Source: Lepagella muris (GTDB taxonomy: Bacteria > Bacteroidota > Bacteroidia > Bacteroidales > Muribaculaceae). From it: a stretch of 64,000 nucleotides of DNA. The notes beneath the pieces are model-generated. The model saw only the letters and a list, made by a program, of their open reading frames with translations, was not told the origin of the DNA and made no database searches. How positions within the stretch are numbered: position 1 is the first letter of the stretch; each line of letters begins with the position of its first letter. Made by a program: the position numbers and the translations under genes. Positions 52,524 to 61,013 of the stretch are shown piece after piece. The DNA lies in contig NZ_SRYB01000004.1 in assembly GCF_004793975.1 (NCBI RefSeq), positions 149,613 to 213,612 of the forward strand, given 5' to 3'.

Positions 52524-54500
52524 ATGAGAAAACAACTTTTAACTGCGCTTCTCGCACTTGGCTGCATGACTTATGCAGGTGCGGAAATCAACAGGCTTGT
52601 CGTGGAGCCTAATGCAAAGGGAGCCCCTATCCCGTCCACGATGTATGGACTCTTCTTTGAAGATATCAACTATGCGGCAGACGGCGGTCTGTATGCAGAG
52701 AAGATCAAGAACCGCTCGTTCGACTTCCCTACTCCACTTCAGGGCTGGAATGCCTTCGGCAAGGTTGAGGTGCGTAACGACGGTCCGTTTGCCAACAATC
52801 CTAATTACGTGCGTCTTTCTCCCGCCGGTCATACCGATAAATGGACAGGTCTTGACAATGAGGGCTTTTTCGGCGTGAGCTTTGAGAAGGGTAAGGACTA
52901 TCGTTTCTCAGTTTGGGCACGTGTGCCCGACGGCGGCACTTCCAAAGTGCGTGTCGAGCTTGAGGATCCCGCTACTATGGGCGAGGGTCAGGACAAATGT
53001 GCCAAGGAGTTTGAGGTGACAGGCAAGGATTGGAAGAAATATACCGTCACACTGTCGCCGTCGGAGACTGTCAGCAAAGGTAAGCTGAGAGTGTTCCTGG
53101 TGAAGCCGGAGACAACCGTAGACCTTGAGCATCTCTCCCTCTTCCCTACCGACACGTGGAAAGGGCGTGAGAATGGTCTGCGCAATGACCTGGTTCAGAA
53201 ACTTGCAGATCTTAAACCCGGTGTGTTCCGTTTCCCCGGTGGATGTATCGTTGAGGGCACGGATATGGATACCCGCTATGAGTGGAAAAAGACAGTCGGT
53301 CCGGTTGAGAACCGCCCGGTGAATGAGAACCGTTGGCACTACACCTTCCGCCACCGTTTCTTCCCCGACTATTTCCAGAGCTACGGACTCGGATTCTATG
53401 AGTATTTCCTTCTCAGCGAGGATATAGGTGCTGAGCCGCTTCCTATCCTGAACGTGGGTCTTGTATGCCAGTATCAGAACCATGATGAGAGTGCTCATGC
53501 CTCTCTCAATGAACTTCAGCCGTTTATCGACGATGTGCTTGATCTTATTGAGTTTGCCAACGGTCCTGTTGATTCCGAATGGGGTAAAGTTCGTGCGGAG
53601 ATGGGTCATCCGGAACCGTTCAATCTTAAATATGTTGGTATCGGCAATGAGCAGTGGGGTCCGGAATACACCACCCGTCTTGAACCGTTTATCAAGGCAG
53701 TGCGTGCCAAATACCCCGACATAAAGATTGTCGGCAGTTCCGGTCCTGATTCCGAGGGTAAGCAGTTTGATTATCTCTGGCCTGAGATGAAGCGTCTGAA
53801 AGCCGATTTGGTCGATGAGCATTTCTATCGTCCCGAGTCATGGTTCCTCGCACAGGGCAACCGTTATGACAACTATGACCGTAAGGGTCCGAAAGTATTT
53901 GCCGGAGAATATGCTTGCCACGGTAAGGGTAAGAAATACAATCATTTCAATGCCGCACTTCTTGAGGCAGCCTTTATGACCGGTCTTGAACGCAATGCCG
54001 ATATCGTGGAGATGGCTACCTACGCTCCTCTCTTCGCCCACGTTGAGGGCTGGCAGTGGCGTCCGGATATGATCTGGTTCGACAATTTCCGCTCCATGCC
54101 TACGGCAAGCTACTACGTGCAGCAGCTTTATTCACTCAACAAGGGCACACAGGTGGTTCCCCTGAAGATGGATGGGAAGGCAGTGGCAGGCAATGAGGGA
54201 CAGAACGGTCTCTTCGCGTCAGCCGTGAAGGAGGATCCGAGTGGAGATATCATCGTGAAGGTTGCCAATACGGGCGACACTGCACAGGAGCTTCAGATAG
54301 ATTTCAAGGGTCTGAAGAAGAAGCAACACTACTCATCAGTGGAGATCACCACTCTCCATGCCGACAACGATGCCGAGAACACTCTTGACAATCAGGAGAT
54401 CGTCAAGCCGAAGGTGGAGAACTATAATGCCGACAGCATCACCGACATGAACGTGTCGATCCCTGCCAAGACATTCGCAGTTTATCGTTTTAAGAAATAA
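52524..54500 (+). CDS. GH51 alpha-L-arabinofuranosidase (long form)
   Basis: 658 residues with a signal peptide (LLTALLALGCMTYAGA). A carbohydrate-binding beta sandwich of the CBM4 type is inserted at about 70-215 ('KDYRFSVWARVPDGGTSKVR'), ahead of the TIM barrel ('GVFRFPGGCIVEGTD'). The acid/base is Glu376 in 'GIGNEQWGPEY' and the nucleophile Glu462 in 'VFAGEYACHGKG'. A C-terminal beta domain ends 'PAKTFAVYRFKK'. It removes arabinofuranose branches from arabinan or arabinoxylan fragments in the periplasm or at the surface. It forms an operon with the next gene (6-bp gap). Confidence 0.95.
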   Translation: MRKQLLTALLALGCMTYAGAEINRLVVEPNAKGAPIPSTMYGLFFEDINYAADGGLYAEKIKNRSFDFPTPLQGWNAFGKVEVRNDGPFANNPNYVRLSPAGHTDKWTGLDNEGFFGVSFEKGKDYRFSVWARVPDGGTSKVRVELEDPATMGEGQDKCAKEFEVTGKDWKKYTVTLSPSETVSKGKLRVFLVKPETTVDLEHLSLFPTDTWKGRENGLRNDLVQKLADLKPGVFRFPGGCIVEGTDMDTRYEWKKTVGPVENRPVNENRWHYTFRHRFFPDYFQSYGLGFYEYFLLSEDIGAEPLPILNVGLVCQYQNHDESAHASLNELQPFIDDVLDLIEFANGPVDSEWGKVRAEMGHPEPFNLKYVGIGNEQWGPEYTTRLEPFIKAVRAKYPDIKIVGSSGPDSEGKQFDYLWPEMKRLKADLVDEHFYRPESWFLAQGNRYDNYDRKGPKVFAGEYACHGKGKKYNHFNAALLEAAFMTGLERNADIVEMATYAPLFAHVEGWQWRPDMIWFDNFRSMPTASYYVQQLYSLNKGTQVVPLKMDGKAVAGNEGQNGLFASAVKEDPSGDIIVKVANTGDTAQELQIDFKGLKKKQHYSSVEITTLHADNDAENTLDNQEIVKPKVENYNADSITDMNVSIPAKTFAVYRFKK

Positions 54501-54506
54501 CCGGAT

Positions 54507-56048
54507 ATGAAGAATATATTAGGCACTATTGCCTTTTCAGCACTTTGCTCGCTCTCATCGTTTGCGGCAAATGACGTGACAGTGACTCTCCTTCCGTCGA
54601 AGGAGAGTCCGATAATCGAGAAGGAGATCTACGGTCAGTTTGCCGAGCATCTCGGCACGTGTATCTATGGCGGTCTGTGGGTAGGTCCGGAGTCATCCAT
54701 ACCGAATACCAACGGCTATAGAAACGACGTGATAAATGCTCTCAAGGAGCTTCATATCCCGGTTTTGCGTTGGCCCGGTGGCTGTTTTGCTGATGAATAT
54801 CATTGGATGGATGGTATCGGACCGAAAGAGAACCGTCCGCGTATGGTCAACAGCAACTGGGGAGGCACAGTTGAGGATAACTCCTTTGGCACCCATGATT
54901 TCTTCGACCTTTGCGAGATGCTTGGTTGCGAGCCGTATCTGAGCGGCAATGTCGGTAGCGGCACTGTCGAGGAGCTTGCAAAATGGGTGGAGTATATCAC
55001 GGCGGAGGATGGTCCGATGGCTACCTTGCGCAAGAAGAACGGCAGGGAGAAACCCTGGCATCTGAAGTATCTCGGCGTAGGCAACGAGAGCTGGGGATGC
55101 GGCGGTAATTTCACGCCGGAATATTATGCCGATGTGTATCGCCGTTATCAGACTTATTGCCGTAATTTCAACGGCAACAAGCTGTATAAGATAGCATCCG
55201 GAGCGAGTGATTATGACTATAACTGGACGGAGGTGTTGATGAAGAATGCCGGGCATCACATGGATGGCATATCGCTTCATTATTACACGGTGCTCGGATG
55301 GAGTGGTAGCAAGGGTTCCGCCACTCAGTTTAATGAGGAGGATTATTACTGGACTCTCGGCAAATGTCTTGAAGTGGGTGATGTGGTTAAGCGTCACTGC
55401 GACATAATGGATAAGTATGACCCGAAGAAACGTGTGGGTCTGCTCGTAGATGAGTGGGGAACATGGTTTGATGAGGAGCCGGGTACTGTTCCCGGTCATC
55501 TCTATCAGCAGAACACGCTTCGTGATGCTATGGTGGCAGCATTGAGTCTCAATACATTCCATACGTTTACGGATCGCGTTAAGATGACTAATATAGCGCA
55601 GATTGCCAACGTGCTTCAGTCGATGGTTCTGACTAAGGATGCGCAAATGGTTCTGACTCCCACCTACTACGTCTTCAAGATGTATGTGCCTCATCAGGAT
55701 GCGAAGCTGATACCGTTGAGTGTGGCTACTCCGCAGATTGCGGCACGTGACGGACGGAAGGTTCCGGTGGTGAGTGCTACTGCATCCACAAAGGATGGCA
55801 AGACCACGCTCTCATTGGTGAATACTGATCTTCAGAATGAGAGCAAGATCACTATTGATCTTGCCGGCATATCCGCGAAGAAGGTATCGGGAGAAATCCT
55901 CACTGCTACTTCGATGAACGACTACAATGACTTCGGACAACCGGAGAAAGTGACTCTGAAGCCGTTCAAGAATGGTTGGCAGGTGAAGGATGGCAAACTG
56001 ACCGTCACTCTTCCCGCCAAGAGCATCGTAACCCTTTCATTACAATAA
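54507..56048 (+). CDS. GH51 alpha-L-arabinofuranosidase (short form)
   Basis: 513 residues with a signal peptide (GTIAFSALCSLSSFA). It follows the AbfA layout without an inserted binding domain: 'IYGQFAEHLGTCIYGGLWVG', 'LRWPGGCFADEYHWMDGIG', acid/base Glu194 in 'GVGNESWGCGG' and nucleophile Glu316 in 'LVDEWGTWF'. Having both GH51 types next to each other suggests complementary linkage preference, for instance alpha-1,5 and alpha-1,2/1,3 arabinosides. A terminator follows 19 bp after the stop. The two genes stand apart from any SusCD pair. Confidence 0.95.
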   Translation: MKNILGTIAFSALCSLSSFAANDVTVTLLPSKESPIIEKEIYGQFAEHLGTCIYGGLWVGPESSIPNTNGYRNDVINALKELHIPVLRWPGGCFADEYHWMDGIGPKENRPRMVNSNWGGTVEDNSFGTHDFFDLCEMLGCEPYLSGNVGSGTVEELAKWVEYITAEDGPMATLRKKNGREKPWHLKYLGVGNESWGCGGNFTPEYYADVYRRYQTYCRNFNGNKLYKIASGASDYDYNWTEVLMKNAGHHMDGISLHYYTVLGWSGSKGSATQFNEEDYYWTLGKCLEVGDVVKRHCDIMDKYDPKKRVGLLVDEWGTWFDEEPGTVPGHLYQQNTLRDAMVAALSLNTFHTFTDRVKMTNIAQIANVLQSMVLTKDAQMVLTPTYYVFKMYVPHQDAKLIPLSVATPQIAARDGRKVPVVSATASTKDGKTTLSLVNTDLQNESKITIDLAGISAKKVSGEILTATSMNDYNDFGQPEKVTLKPFKNGWQVKDGKLTVTLPAKSIVTLSLQ

Positions 56049-56066
56049 AATAGCTCCACGGTCGTG

Positions 56067-56089
56067 TCCGGAAGTACTCTTCTTCCGGA
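56067..56089 (+). terminator. Terminator of GH51 operon
   Basis: Perfect 8-bp stem TCCGGAAG/CTTCCGGA with a 7-base loop, 19 bp past the stop codon. No clear U-tract follows; the next inverted repeat (56098-56127, imperfect) may assist. Confidence 0.6.
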
Positions 56090-56241
56090 TCAAAAGGGGT
56101 ATTGTCAAAACCTTGGTTCTGGCAATACCTCTTCTCTTATTTAATTAAATCTCAATATCTTCTTTTGAAAAGATTCTCGGATATCTCTCTCTATTCAGCA
56201 GCAGCTATTCAGCAGCAGCGAAGAAACATAAGAACAAAAGA

Positions 56242-56321
56242 ACATAAGAGACATAAGATTTTTGGCTACGCATTGCAGTCGTATCAATTGATGAAAACGA
56301 AATCTTATGTCTCTTATGTTT
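56242..56321. repeat. Long inverted repeat with 38-base loop
   Basis: Arms 56242-56262 and 56301-56321 (AACATAAGAGACATAAGATT and its complement, 21 bp) are exact. The left arm continues a run of AACATAAGA-type direct repeats. This gap (56049-56569) carries no gene that I can support. Confidence 0.75.
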
Positions 56322-56381
56322 TTCTTGCCTATTGTTTCTCTTTGACTATTATACCCTCTTGACTTATGTGTTTTCGTCGTA

Positions 56382-56494
56382 AGTCTTGCTCACGTCCCTT
56401 AGTTTCTTGTCCTCACAAAATTGAATTATAGCCAAAAGTAGGTTATTTTTGCTACTTTTGGCTATAATTCAATTTTATTTTGTATCTTCGCAAA
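56382..56494. repeat. Hairpin element, copy 1 (upstream of thiF-like gene)
   Basis: Conserved left flank (AGTCTTGCTCACGTCCCTTA, then GTTTCTTGTCCTCAC), a perfect 25-bp stem (56417-56441 and 56452-56476) with loop GTTATTTTTG, and a right flank ending TATCTTCG. Copies 2 and 3 are at 62128 and 63697. The right arm and flank carry promoter-like motifs, so it may be a mobile promoter-operator. Confidence 0.85.
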
Positions 56495-56502
56495 GAAAGA
56501 AT

Positions 56503-56546
56503 ACCCTTTTGTGTTATATTCATTTGTCATATCCGTCCTATCTTTG
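56503..56546 (+). promoter_or_regulatory. Promoter of thiF-like gene with CTTTTGTGT box
   Basis: The -7 box TATCTTTG (56539-56546) is followed by CACC. CTTTTGTGTT (56506-56515) ends 23 bases before it. The same box and spacing precede the lipoprotein operon at 58304. This position, around -45, suits an activator. Confidence 0.65.
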
Positions 56547-56569
56547 CACCGTAATAAAAATTATCTTTT

Positions 56570-57325
56570 ATGGACAGATATAACAGAAACAGAATTTATG
56601 TGAGCGAGGAAGAGCAGGAGAAGGTTCGTGAGACCCGGATATTGCTCGGAGGAGCCGGAATAGGAAGTATCATCGCCGAGTGTGCATTGCGTTTCGGCTT
56701 TGAGGATATCGTGATAGTGGATGGGGACAAGGTGGAGTTGTCCAATCTGAACCGCCAGAACTATGTCAAAAGCGACATCGGTAAATCGAAAGCAGAATGC
56801 CTCGCTAAGCGACTACTGAGGATTAACCCCAAGGCAAAGATCCAATTCCGTGACACATTCATCGATAAGGATAATGTGAAAGAACTTCTCAATGGAGTTA
56901 AGATAGCCATAAACGCGCTTGACTTTAAGAGTGACATTCCGTTTGTTTTCGACAACCTTTGTTCTAAGAGGAAGATTCCTGTACTCCACCCTTATAATTT
57001 CGGGTGGGGAGCCTTCCTTACAATCATAAGGCCAGGTGGATACCAGCTTACAGAAGTATCCGAATCCTACAAAGGGTTTGAGGTGAAGATGGCGGATTTC
57101 GTGGCTCGGTACTGCACGTTCTGGAATATGCCCAACCGCTGGCTTGATGATGTTATTGAGAAATATAAAAATGAAGAGGGGGAGATTCCTCCACCTAAAC
57201 TTTCAGTAGCCTCATGGATTGTTGCCGGACATTGTGTAAATGCAATGTTTGACATAATCACAGGTAAGGAGATCAAGTATTTCCCGAAATTTTACTTCTC
57301 CTCACTGCGCTGCGATCCGGCTTGA
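56570..57325 (+). CDS. E1/ThiF-like adenylating enzyme, stand-alone
   Basis: 251 residues. Nucleotide-binding loop GGAGIGS (27-33), the family's 'DGDKVELSNLNRQ' with the conserved Arg, a Lys-rich follow-up (GKSKAECLAKRL), and 'INALDFKSDIPFVF' at the place of the D-x-x-D metal site. These indicate ATP-dependent adenylation of a C-terminal carboxylate. The typical Cys-x-x-Cys zinc pairs of ThiF/MoeB and a conserved catalytic Cys region are not seen, so it may stop at the adenylate or use another acceptor. No ubiquitin-like, E2 or JAB gene and no thiamin gene is near. It shares its promoter layout with the lipoprotein/TonB operon and converges with the PAS-LuxR gene (17-bp gap). Confidence 0.85.
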   Translation: MDRYNRNRIYVSEEEQEKVRETRILLGGAGIGSIIAECALRFGFEDIVIVDGDKVELSNLNRQNYVKSDIGKSKAECLAKRLLRINPKAKIQFRDTFIDKDNVKELLNGVKIAINALDFKSDIPFVFDNLCSKRKIPVLHPYNFGWGAFLTIIRPGGYQLTEVSESYKGFEVKMADFVARYCTFWNMPNRWLDDVIEKYKNEEGEIPPPKLSVASWIVAGHCVNAMFDIITGKEIKYFPKFYFSSLRCDPA

Positions 57326-57342
57326 TTTTATGTACAATTCTT

Positions 57343-58107
57343 CTATATCAACTGATGGTTCTGAGCGTATGTGAGAGCTTCCGCTATATTCTTCACGTCC
57401 ATCTTCTGGAATATGCTGCGCTTGTAGGCCTTGACGGTATCGACCGACTTGCATATATTGTCGGCGATATCGTTCATAGTATATCCCTGTGTAGACAAGG
57501 AAAGAACCTCACGCTCGTTATCTGTCAGGATAATCTCCTTGCGCTCCTCCCATTTATGGTCATATAAGGAATACTGATAAAATGTTCCTGCACCGGGTTT
57601 CTTCATTATCACATTTCCCGGTTCATTCCCGGCGGCAAGCGAGATGGTGCATATCGCCAGCCATATCCTACCGTCCTTTGTAAGAATAAGCGGGGTCAGC
57701 TTGTGATTGACAAGACGCTTGCATTTTCCTCTCATTATATGGAAATCGTAAGATATGGTGTAGTCCTTCCTCTCTCCTATAGGAATCGTGTTGAAGAGTT
57801 TGAATCCCTTGTTGTTGATCTCTATTAACATTTTGAGATCCTCCTGCGGTACATAGTCAATATAGAACCTATATCCGAAATCCTTTATCTTTTCAGCCTC
57901 ACCTCCACACAGTTTGGCGATATTCCCGGATACATACAAGAATCCTCTTTTAAAATAATCTATTATATATACACACTGGTAGGTGCTTCGCTCAAAAGCA
58001 CGGGCAGCTTCTATTATGAGTCCAGTCTTCTCATAGTCTGACTCATTTATGCTTTCTACTGAGTTCTGAAGTGAAAAGAAGTCTCCTGTCTTTATATTGG
58101 ATTCCAT
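57343..58107 (-). CDS. PAS-LuxR transcription regulator
   Basis: 254 residues from the ATG at 58105-58107; an alternative upstream start would be TTG. The N-terminal 180 residues form a PAS-like sensor ('STYQCVYIIDYFKRGFLYVS', 'GRIWLAICTISLAAG'). The C-terminal 65 residues are a LuxR HTH ('LTDNEREVLSLSTQGYTMND', 'IADNICKSVDTVKAYKRSIF'). It is cytoplasmic, unlike the two TPR regulators. Its gene lies between thiF and the receptor operon, both of which carry the CTTTTGTGT box; the box also occurs inverted upstream of this gene (58168-58177). It is the best candidate to bind that box. Confidence 0.85.
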   Translation of the reverse strand: MESNIKTGDFFSLQNSVESINESDYEKTGLIIEAARAFERSTYQCVYIIDYFKRGFLYVSGNIAKLCGGEAEKIKDFGYRFYIDYVPQEDLKMLIEINNKGFKLFNTIPIGERKDYTISYDFHIMRGKCKRLVNHKLTPLILTKDGRIWLAICTISLAAGNEPGNVIMKKPGAGTFYQYSLYDHKWEERKEIILTDNEREVLSLSTQGYTMNDIADNICKSVDTVKAYKRSIFQKMDVKNIAEALTYAQNHQLI

Positions 58108-58167
58108 AAGTAGGGTCAAATTTTATTGCAAAATTAACAAAAGTTACACATGTATAAACCATAACTA

Positions 58168-58251
58168 TACACAAAAGGGTAATATTGCAGTACTGATTTA
58201 CTAAAATATACTTTTGTGTAATTTATAAAATATTGGATTTTTATAGCTTTG
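58168..58251. promoter_or_regulatory. Divergent operator and promoter with paired CTTTTGTGTA boxes
   Basis: TACACAAAAG (58168-58177) and CTTTTGTGTA (58211-58220) form a 10-bp inverted repeat with a 33-bp spacer between the LuxR and lipoprotein genes. On the + strand 23 bases separate the second box from the -7 element TAGCTTTG (58244-58251), followed by CACC as at thiF. The left box extends to a 13-mer (ACACAAAAGGGTA) also present, inverted, at 56502-56514. Confidence 0.7.
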
Positions 58252-58303
58252 CACCATAAAACCAAACCGATGTAGTCAACGACATCATAAAATTCAAATA
58301 ACA

Positions 58304-58741
58304 ATGAGCTTCAAATCAATTTTATTATTTCTATTTTCTGTAATGATGGTCTCCATTTGTGTGTCATGTTCAAATGAAGAAGAACCTTCACCATCCAATG
58401 AAGGCAGTCCACGGGACTGGACATATACCGGTGATAATGTCAAAGTATATATCAATGGCGAAATTCAGACCAGAGTCAAAGAATTAAGGGTAAGATCCAT
58501 TCAACTTTCATCTGGGGAAGAGTCCATATCTAATCCTATATATGACACAACACTGATAATAAAAGGATTGTCTAATTCTAATAAGACGACCAATATTCAG
58601 GTTATTGCCACTCTTGATAATTTCAGCGGCACGACAACTATTGACGGACATGATTATAATGTGTCCGGAGAATATATCGGAAATCCCTTTGAGACTCATT
58701 ATTCCAAATTGTGTATTATTGTCCGTCTTGAGTCTAAATAA
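58304..58741 (+). CDS. Small lipoprotein of the thiF-linked operon
   Basis: 145 residues with a lipoprotein signal (SVMMVSICVSCSNEEE). A Ser/Pro/Glu linker leads to a beta-rich domain ('VKVYINGEIQTRVKELRV', 'GTTTIDGHDYNVSGEYI'). It precedes the TonB receptor by 5 bp in an operon. It might be a ligand-binding surface partner, or a substrate-delivery protein. No Gly-Gly or other E1-substrate-like C-terminus is seen (it ends VRLESK), so it is not an obvious ThiF substrate. Family unknown to me. Confidence 0.75.
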   Translation: MSFKSILLFLFSVMMVSICVSCSNEEEPSPSNEGSPRDWTYTGDNVKVYINGEIQTRVKELRVRSIQLSSGEESISNPIYDTTLIIKGLSNSNKTTNIQVIATLDNFSGTTTIDGHDYNVSGEYIGNPFETHYSKLCIIVRLESK

Positions 58742-58746
58742 TCAAT

Positions 58747-61008
58747 ATGAAACATATCTTCTTAACATCTGCAATTCTGATAGCCTTCACTTCTTTCGCT
58801 AATAGTAATCCTCCGGATACTTTAGGGAATAAGACTCTTGACGAGGTGATTGTGACAGCCACGGGAGCACACCGCAACCTGAAGGCTGCTGAGATGGGAA
58901 GGCATGTGATTGGCAGGGAGGCGATATTGAAGCTGCCTGTGCTTTTCGGGGAGCCCGACATAGTGAAGATTCTTCAGACGCTCCCCGGAGTGTCGCAGGG
59001 TGTGGAGGGATTCACCGGATTGTATGTCCACGGTGGGGACAATGACCAGAACCTGTTTCTCTACAATGGACTGCCGCTCTATCATGTGAGCCATATCGGT
59101 GGTATATTCTCATCGTTCAATGTCTCAACTATACGCAACATCGATTTCTTCAAGTCTGCTTTCCCGGCACGTTTCGGAGGCCGTATCTCAAGCATTACAG
59201 ACATCAGCATGATGTCTCCGGATTTCAGGAAATACACCGGGAAGTTCACTGTCGGGCTCCTCGCTGCCAACGGCTACATATCCGGTCCGATAGTCAAAGA
59301 CAAGCTCGCTTTCAGTGCCGCCATTCGCCGCTCATGGATTGATGTGGTGGGGCTTCCGGCTCTCGCTATAGCTAACGCCGTGCAGAAGAAAAACGGGAAG
59401 AAGACTATTGCCGGATATAATTTCATGGACTTCAACGCGCGTATTGATTGGAAACTTGGAGCCGGCAAAATATACGCCATAGGATATTACGGCAAGGACT
59501 ACCTAAAAATCGGAGACAGGAAGTTTGAGGGGACTGCCAACAGTTTTGCTGTCAATCCCGATGGAACTATAACAGAGACACCTTCAGATGACAATCAGAC
59601 TCGTTTCTTTGACGAAAATACCAACCGTCTGTCTTGGGGTAACTGGGGTGTCTCGCTAAATGCCGACTACCGGCTGGGCAACGGATATATCAATGGAGTG
59701 GCATACTTCACAAGATATTTCTCCCACTATCGGCAGGAAAGCGAATATCAGACAGACCTTAACGATCCGTCGACCTACGGCTACACCCTTAACGGTACGC
59801 GGAACTCAATAGCCGATATCGGGGTCAACATGCGCTACATGCAGCAGTTTGCCAAATTATATCTCCTCAAATCCGGAGTGGGATATGTGAACCACACATA
59901 CCATCCGGAAGGGCTGGTGAATGAGTATAAGGATGACGGACGGAGCTGGAGCGACAGCAACGGGAATCCGTCAGTGGCCGGGAACGAGGTCTTCGCCTAT
60001 GTAGACAATCTTTTTAATTTCGGAGAGCGTGCATCTCTTGATGTCGGGCTCAGGTTCGTAAGCCATTTCATACAGCACGCCTCTTTCCCACGCATTGAGC
60101 CAAGAGCATCTATACGCGTGAATATCACAGATGACTACAGCGTGAAAGCGTCTTATGCCAGAATAAACCAGTTCGTGCAGCAGGTGTCAAGCAACTACAT
60201 CAATCTGCCTACTGACCTCTGGCAACCGATAGGGAAGGGAATGAAGCCTCTGTCGAGCGACCAGTATTCCATAGGGTTTTATGGCAATCTGCCCAAAGGG
60301 ATGTATTTCTCTCTGGAAGGTTGGTACAAGGATATGCGTAATCTTGTGGAATACCGGGAAGGTATATCCTCACTGAACCCTAATCTGACATGGGACGAGA
60401 AGATAACATCCGGGAAAGGTTGGGCATACGGACTTGACCTGAGTATCTCGAGAGAACTCGGCAAGGTCACCGGCACAGTAAGCTACGGCCTGATGTGGAA
60501 CTGGCGCAAGTTTGATAATCTTAACGGGGGGCTGAAATTTCCGGCTAAATTCGACAACCGCCATAAGATAAACATCAACGCATCCTACAGACTGAACGAC
60601 AAGATAGAGTTCAACGCCGGTTGGACTTACATGACCGGCAACCGCCTCACCCTTTCCCTCTACAACTATGACGAGCCGGGCGACAATTTTCCGGATGCCC
60701 CTACCACAGGAATCGGCTCCTCAGGCATGGACTGGGAACAGGCATCCGGTCTCGACTACTATTCCGGGAGAAACAACGTGCGTTTCCCGGCATATCACAG
60801 GCTCGACATCGGCATGAGCCTGTATAAGGATCTCGGAGGCGGCAGACGTTCTATATGGAATTTCAGCCTGTACAACGCATACTGCCGCATGAATGCAATG
60901 ACCATCCGCAAGGATGACTATGTGGATGCCTCACGCCCGAACAGGGCATTCCAAAAGTTCAGCCTTATCCCAATCGTTCCTTCAGTTTCATACACTTACG
61001 AATTTTGA
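58747..61008 (+). CDS. TonB-dependent receptor (DUF4249-paired type)
   Basis: 753 residues with a signal peptide. It lacks the carboxypeptidase-D domain and starts the plug quickly: TonB box 'LDEVIVTATGAHRN', then 'PDIVKILQTLPGVSQGVEG', 'GLYVHGGDNDQNLFLYNGLP' and 'FPARFGGRISSITDI'. The barrel ends 'PSVSYTYEF'. Receptors of this type go with DUF4249 lipoproteins rather than SusD, and the DUF4249 gene overlaps its end. The ligand is unknown; peptides or small natural products have been suspected for this class. Confidence 0.92.
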   Translation: MKHIFLTSAILIAFTSFANSNPPDTLGNKTLDEVIVTATGAHRNLKAAEMGRHVIGREAILKLPVLFGEPDIVKILQTLPGVSQGVEGFTGLYVHGGDNDQNLFLYNGLPLYHVSHIGGIFSSFNVSTIRNIDFFKSAFPARFGGRISSITDISMMSPDFRKYTGKFTVGLLAANGYISGPIVKDKLAFSAAIRRSWIDVVGLPALAIANAVQKKNGKKTIAGYNFMDFNARIDWKLGAGKIYAIGYYGKDYLKIGDRKFEGTANSFAVNPDGTITETPSDDNQTRFFDENTNRLSWGNWGVSLNADYRLGNGYINGVAYFTRYFSHYRQESEYQTDLNDPSTYGYTLNGTRNSIADIGVNMRYMQQFAKLYLLKSGVGYVNHTYHPEGLVNEYKDDGRSWSDSNGNPSVAGNEVFAYVDNLFNFGERASLDVGLRFVSHFIQHASFPRIEPRASIRVNITDDYSVKASYARINQFVQQVSSNYINLPTDLWQPIGKGMKPLSSDQYSIGFYGNLPKGMYFSLEGWYKDMRNLVEYREGISSLNPNLTWDEKITSGKGWAYGLDLSISRELGKVTGTVSYGLMWNWRKFDNLNGGLKFPAKFDNRHKININASYRLNDKIEFNAGWTYMTGNRLTLSLYNYDEPGDNFPDAPTTGIGSSGMDWEQASGLDYYSGRNNVRFPAYHRLDIGMSLYKDLGGGRRSIWNFSLYNAYCRMNAMTIRKDDYVDASRPNRAFQKFSLIPIVPSVSYTYEF

Positions 61009-61013
61009 TAGCA

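Noticed and set aside
52908..53822. 304-codon - strand frame opposite the first GH51 gene
   Set aside because: Antisense to a well-supported enzyme; no family resemblance.
54693..55694. 333-codon - strand frame opposite the second GH51 gene
   Set aside because: Antisense shadow in a GC-richer gene; GH51 motifs confirm the + strand.
56102..56362. 86-codon open frame before the thiF-like gene
   Set aside because: It runs through the inverted repeat at 56242-56321 and is low in complexity.
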